Program-made: the position numbers and the translations under genes
Shown here: piece by piece, positions 11,705 through 13,459 of the stretch
Position numbering within the stretch: position 1 is the stretch's first letter
How the letters are laid out: each line of letters begins with the position of its first letter
NCBI GenBank assembly: GCA_018711265.1
Contig: DVIM01000167.1
Location: 1-13,459 of the forward strand
Length of the DNA stretch: 13,459 bases
Direction of reading: 5' to 3'
Source of the DNA: Spyradocola merdavium
GTDB taxonomy: Bacteria > Bacillota > Clostridia > Christensenellales > UBA1750
Notes under the pieces: generated by a model
What the model was told of the DNA's origin: nothing
Databases searched by the model: none
Seen by the model: the letters and a program-made list of their open reading frames with translations, nothing else

Positions 11705-13459
11705 TTAGAAGATGGAGATGTTCAGGAAGAGCGTCGCCAGCAGGGACGCGACCAGGGAGACGACGGTGATCTGCGTGTTGATGGACGGGCCAGCGGTGTC
11801 CTTGAAGGGATCGCCAACCGTGTCGCCAACGACCGCAGCCTTGTGCGCGTTGGAGCCCTTGCCGCCCTCGGCGCCCGCCTCGACGTACTTCTTGGAGTTG
11901 TCCCACAGGCCGCCGGAGTTGGACATGAAGAGCGCCAGCAGCAGGCCGGAGACGATGTTGCCCAGCAGGAAGCCGCCGACGGCGCTGACGCCGCCGATGA
12001 AGCCGACCAGGATCGTGGCGATGATCGCGAACAGGCCCGCGGGGATCAGCTCGCGCAGCGCGCCCTGGGTGGCGATGTCGATGCACTTGTCGTAGTCCGC
12101 ATCCGCCTTGCCTTCCTTCAGGCCGCGGATCTCGCGGAACTGGCGATGGATCTCGGCGACCATGCGCTGCGCGTTGCGGTCAACGCCCAGGATCAGCATG
12201 GCGGAGAACACCGCCGGGATTGCCGCGCCGATCAGGATGCCGAAGAACACGGTCGGGTCGATGATGTTGAGCACATCGATGACGACCTCGCCCGCCGCCT
12301 CGTTGACCTCGCTGATGTAGGCGCCAAGCAGGGAGATGACGGTAAGACCCGCCGCGCCGATGGAGAAGCCCTTGGTGACCGCCTTGACGGTGTTGCCCGC
12401 GCTGTCCAGCTCGTCGCAGATGCGGACCGTCTCGTCGCCCATGTCGCCCATCTCCGCCAGGCCGCGGGCGTTATCCACGATCGGGCCGTAGGCGTCGTTG
12501 GAGATGATCATGCCGACGATGGACAGCATGCCGACCGCCGCCATGGCGATGCCGAACAGCGGGTAGGAGCCGCCCATGGGCTCCAGGAGCTTGTAGGCGA
12601 CCAGGGCAGAAATCGCGATGCCGATCATGGCCGGCAGCGCAGAGATGAAGCCGTAGGCCACGCCGGAGAGGATCGTAAAGGCCGGGCCGGACTTGGAAGC
12701 CGCAGCCACGCGCTTGACGATGGGGCGGGTGTCATCCGTGAAGTAGTCCGTGGTAAGGCCGATGATGACGCCCACGACCAGGCCGACCGCAGAGGCGCCC
12801 CAGACGCGCCAGGCAATGGCTTCGCCGGAGAAGAAGATCAGGTTGGAGACCGCCGTGAGGACCAGGAAGATGCCGGTGGTGACGTAGGTGGAGGCGTTGA
12901 GCGCATTGGTCGGGTTGCCGTTCTTGCCGATGCGGGCAAAGGCGATGCCCAGCGCCGAGGCCAGCAGGCCCAGCGCCGCGTAGCAGAACACCATCTCCGC
13001 GCACACGCCGAAGCCGCCGTCCAGAGAGAAGGCCAGGACCAGCGCCGCCGCCATGGCCGCCACGTTGGAGTCGAACAGGTCCGCGCCCATGCCGGCCACG
13101 TCGCCGACGTTATCGCCGACGTTGTCCGCGATGACGGCGGGGTTGCGGGGGTCGTCCTCGGGGATGCCGAGCTCAACCTTGCCCGTCAGGTCCGCGCTGA
13201 CGTCCGCGGTCTTGGTGAAGATGCCGCCGCCCGCCTTGGCAAACAGCGCAAGGGAGCTGGCGCCGAACGAGAAGCCGAGCAGCGCCGTGGTGTCGCCCGC
13301 CAGCATCAGCACGAGCATGACGCCCAGCAGGCACATGCTCACAACGCCCAGGCCCATGACCGCGCCGCCGCGGAAGCCGACCAGGAACGCGGGCTTGATG
13401 CCCTCAGAGGCCGCGCGCGCCGCGCGGGTGTTGGCCAGGGTCGCGACGTACACGCCCAG
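11705..13459 (-). CDS. hppA: Membrane-bound (H+-translocating) pyrophosphatase, N-terminus cut by window edge
   Basis: 584 residues are visible; about 90 N-terminal residues should lie beyond the right edge. The protein hydrolyses pyrophosphate and pumps ions out of the cytoplasm through about 16 membrane helices. The family signatures are clear: GIPEDDPRNPAVIADNVGDN with VGDVAGMGADLFDSN just after, SNDAYGPIVDNARG, and VGDTVGDPFKDTAGPSINTQ near the C-terminus. The determinant GNTVKAVTKGF carries Lys and Thr at the positions that mark K+-independent enzymes, as in Rhodospirillum rubrum; K+-dependent types have Ala and Ala/Gly there. K+-independent members are mostly H+ pumps, so H+ transport is the better guess. 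It probably saves energy from pyrophosphate made in biosynthesis. The frame is open through the edge, so no start can be given here. Confidence 0.96.
   Translation of the reverse strand: MGVYVATLANTRAARAASEGIKPAFLVGFRGGAVMGLGVVSMCLLGVMLVLMLAGDTTALLGFSFGASSLALFAKAGGGIFTKTADVSADLTGKVELGIPEDDPRNPAVIADNVGDNVGDVAGMGADLFDSNVAAMAAALVLAFSLDGGFGVCAEMVFCYAALGLLASALGIAFARIGKNGNPTNALNASTYVTTGIFLVLTAVSNLIFFSGEAIAWRVWGASAVGLVVGVIIGLTTDYFTDDTRPIVKRVAAASKSGPAFTILSGVAYGFISALPAMIGIAISALVAYKLLEPMGGSYPLFGIAMAAVGMLSIVGMIISNDAYGPIVDNARGLAEMGDMGDETVRICDELDSAGNTVKAVTKGFSIGAAGLTVISLLGAYISEVNEAAGEVVIDVLNIIDPTVFFGILIGAAIPAVFSAMLILGVDRNAQRMVAEIHRQFREIRGLKEGKADADYDKCIDIATQGALRELIPAGLFAIIATILVGFIGGVSAVGGFLLGNIVSGLLLALFMSNSGGLWDNSKKYVEAGAEGGKGSNAHKAAVVGDTVGDPFKDTAGPSINTQITVVSLVASLLATLFLNISIF

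Noticed and set aside
10663..11769. A 368-codon plus-strand frame opposite the kinase
   Set aside because: Antisense to the kinase, which has clear H, N and G boxes in order; the plus frame is low-complexity with no domain.

Overview
The window reads as chromosomal DNA of a GC-rich, probably spore-forming Firmicute of the Clostridia type. This is an inference from strong AGGAGG-type ribosome binding sites, TTGACA/TATAAT-type promoters with 17-18 bp spacers, a leucine T-box leader, a collagen-like (Gly-X-Thr) protein of the kind found on spore surfaces, and gene families common in gut Clostridia. The collagen-like gene runs off the left edge and the pyrophosphatase gene runs off the right edge. 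I see no rRNA, tRNA, CRISPR array, insertion sequence or phage gene.

Left part (1-3960). A minus-strand collagen-like gene (start 647, C-terminus outside the window) has at least 60 Gly-X-Y triplets and a candidate mother-cell (SigK/SigE-like) promoter. Upstream of it lies leuA (type-2 2-isopropylmalate synthase, minus), which ends in an 11-bp-stem terminator. leuA is preceded by a T-box riboswitch with a CUC (Leu) specifier and a clear sigma-A-type promoter. Divergent from leuA is an RraA-family gene with its own promoter and terminator.

Middle (3997-9427). On the minus strand, gpsA (glycerol-3-phosphate dehydrogenase) is followed by a small DUF3788-type gene. A 512-bp intergenic region (5538-6049) then holds the gpsA promoter, a regularly spaced DnaA-box cluster, inverted repeats and a plus-strand promoter. 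That promoter drives a likely operon: a three-domain M24B aminopeptidase P, lrgA, lrgB (overlapping by ATGA) and a NUDIX hydrolase. The operon ends in a 17-bp-stem terminator shared with the convergent two-component genes.

Right part (9425-13459, all minus). A K+-independent-type membrane pyrophosphatase (hppA, N-terminus outside the window) is followed by a two-component system. The kinase resembles only the C-terminal half of KdpD and lacks the cytoplasmic KdpD/Usp input domains. It overlaps a KdpE-type response regulator by 4 bp. No kdpFABC genes are in view.

No complete new system stands out. The items most worth checking are the DnaA-box cluster away from any visible replication gene, the kinase without its input domain beside an ion-pumping pyrophosphatase, the candidate sporulation promoter on the collagen-like gene, and the competing hairpins over the kinase ribosome binding site.
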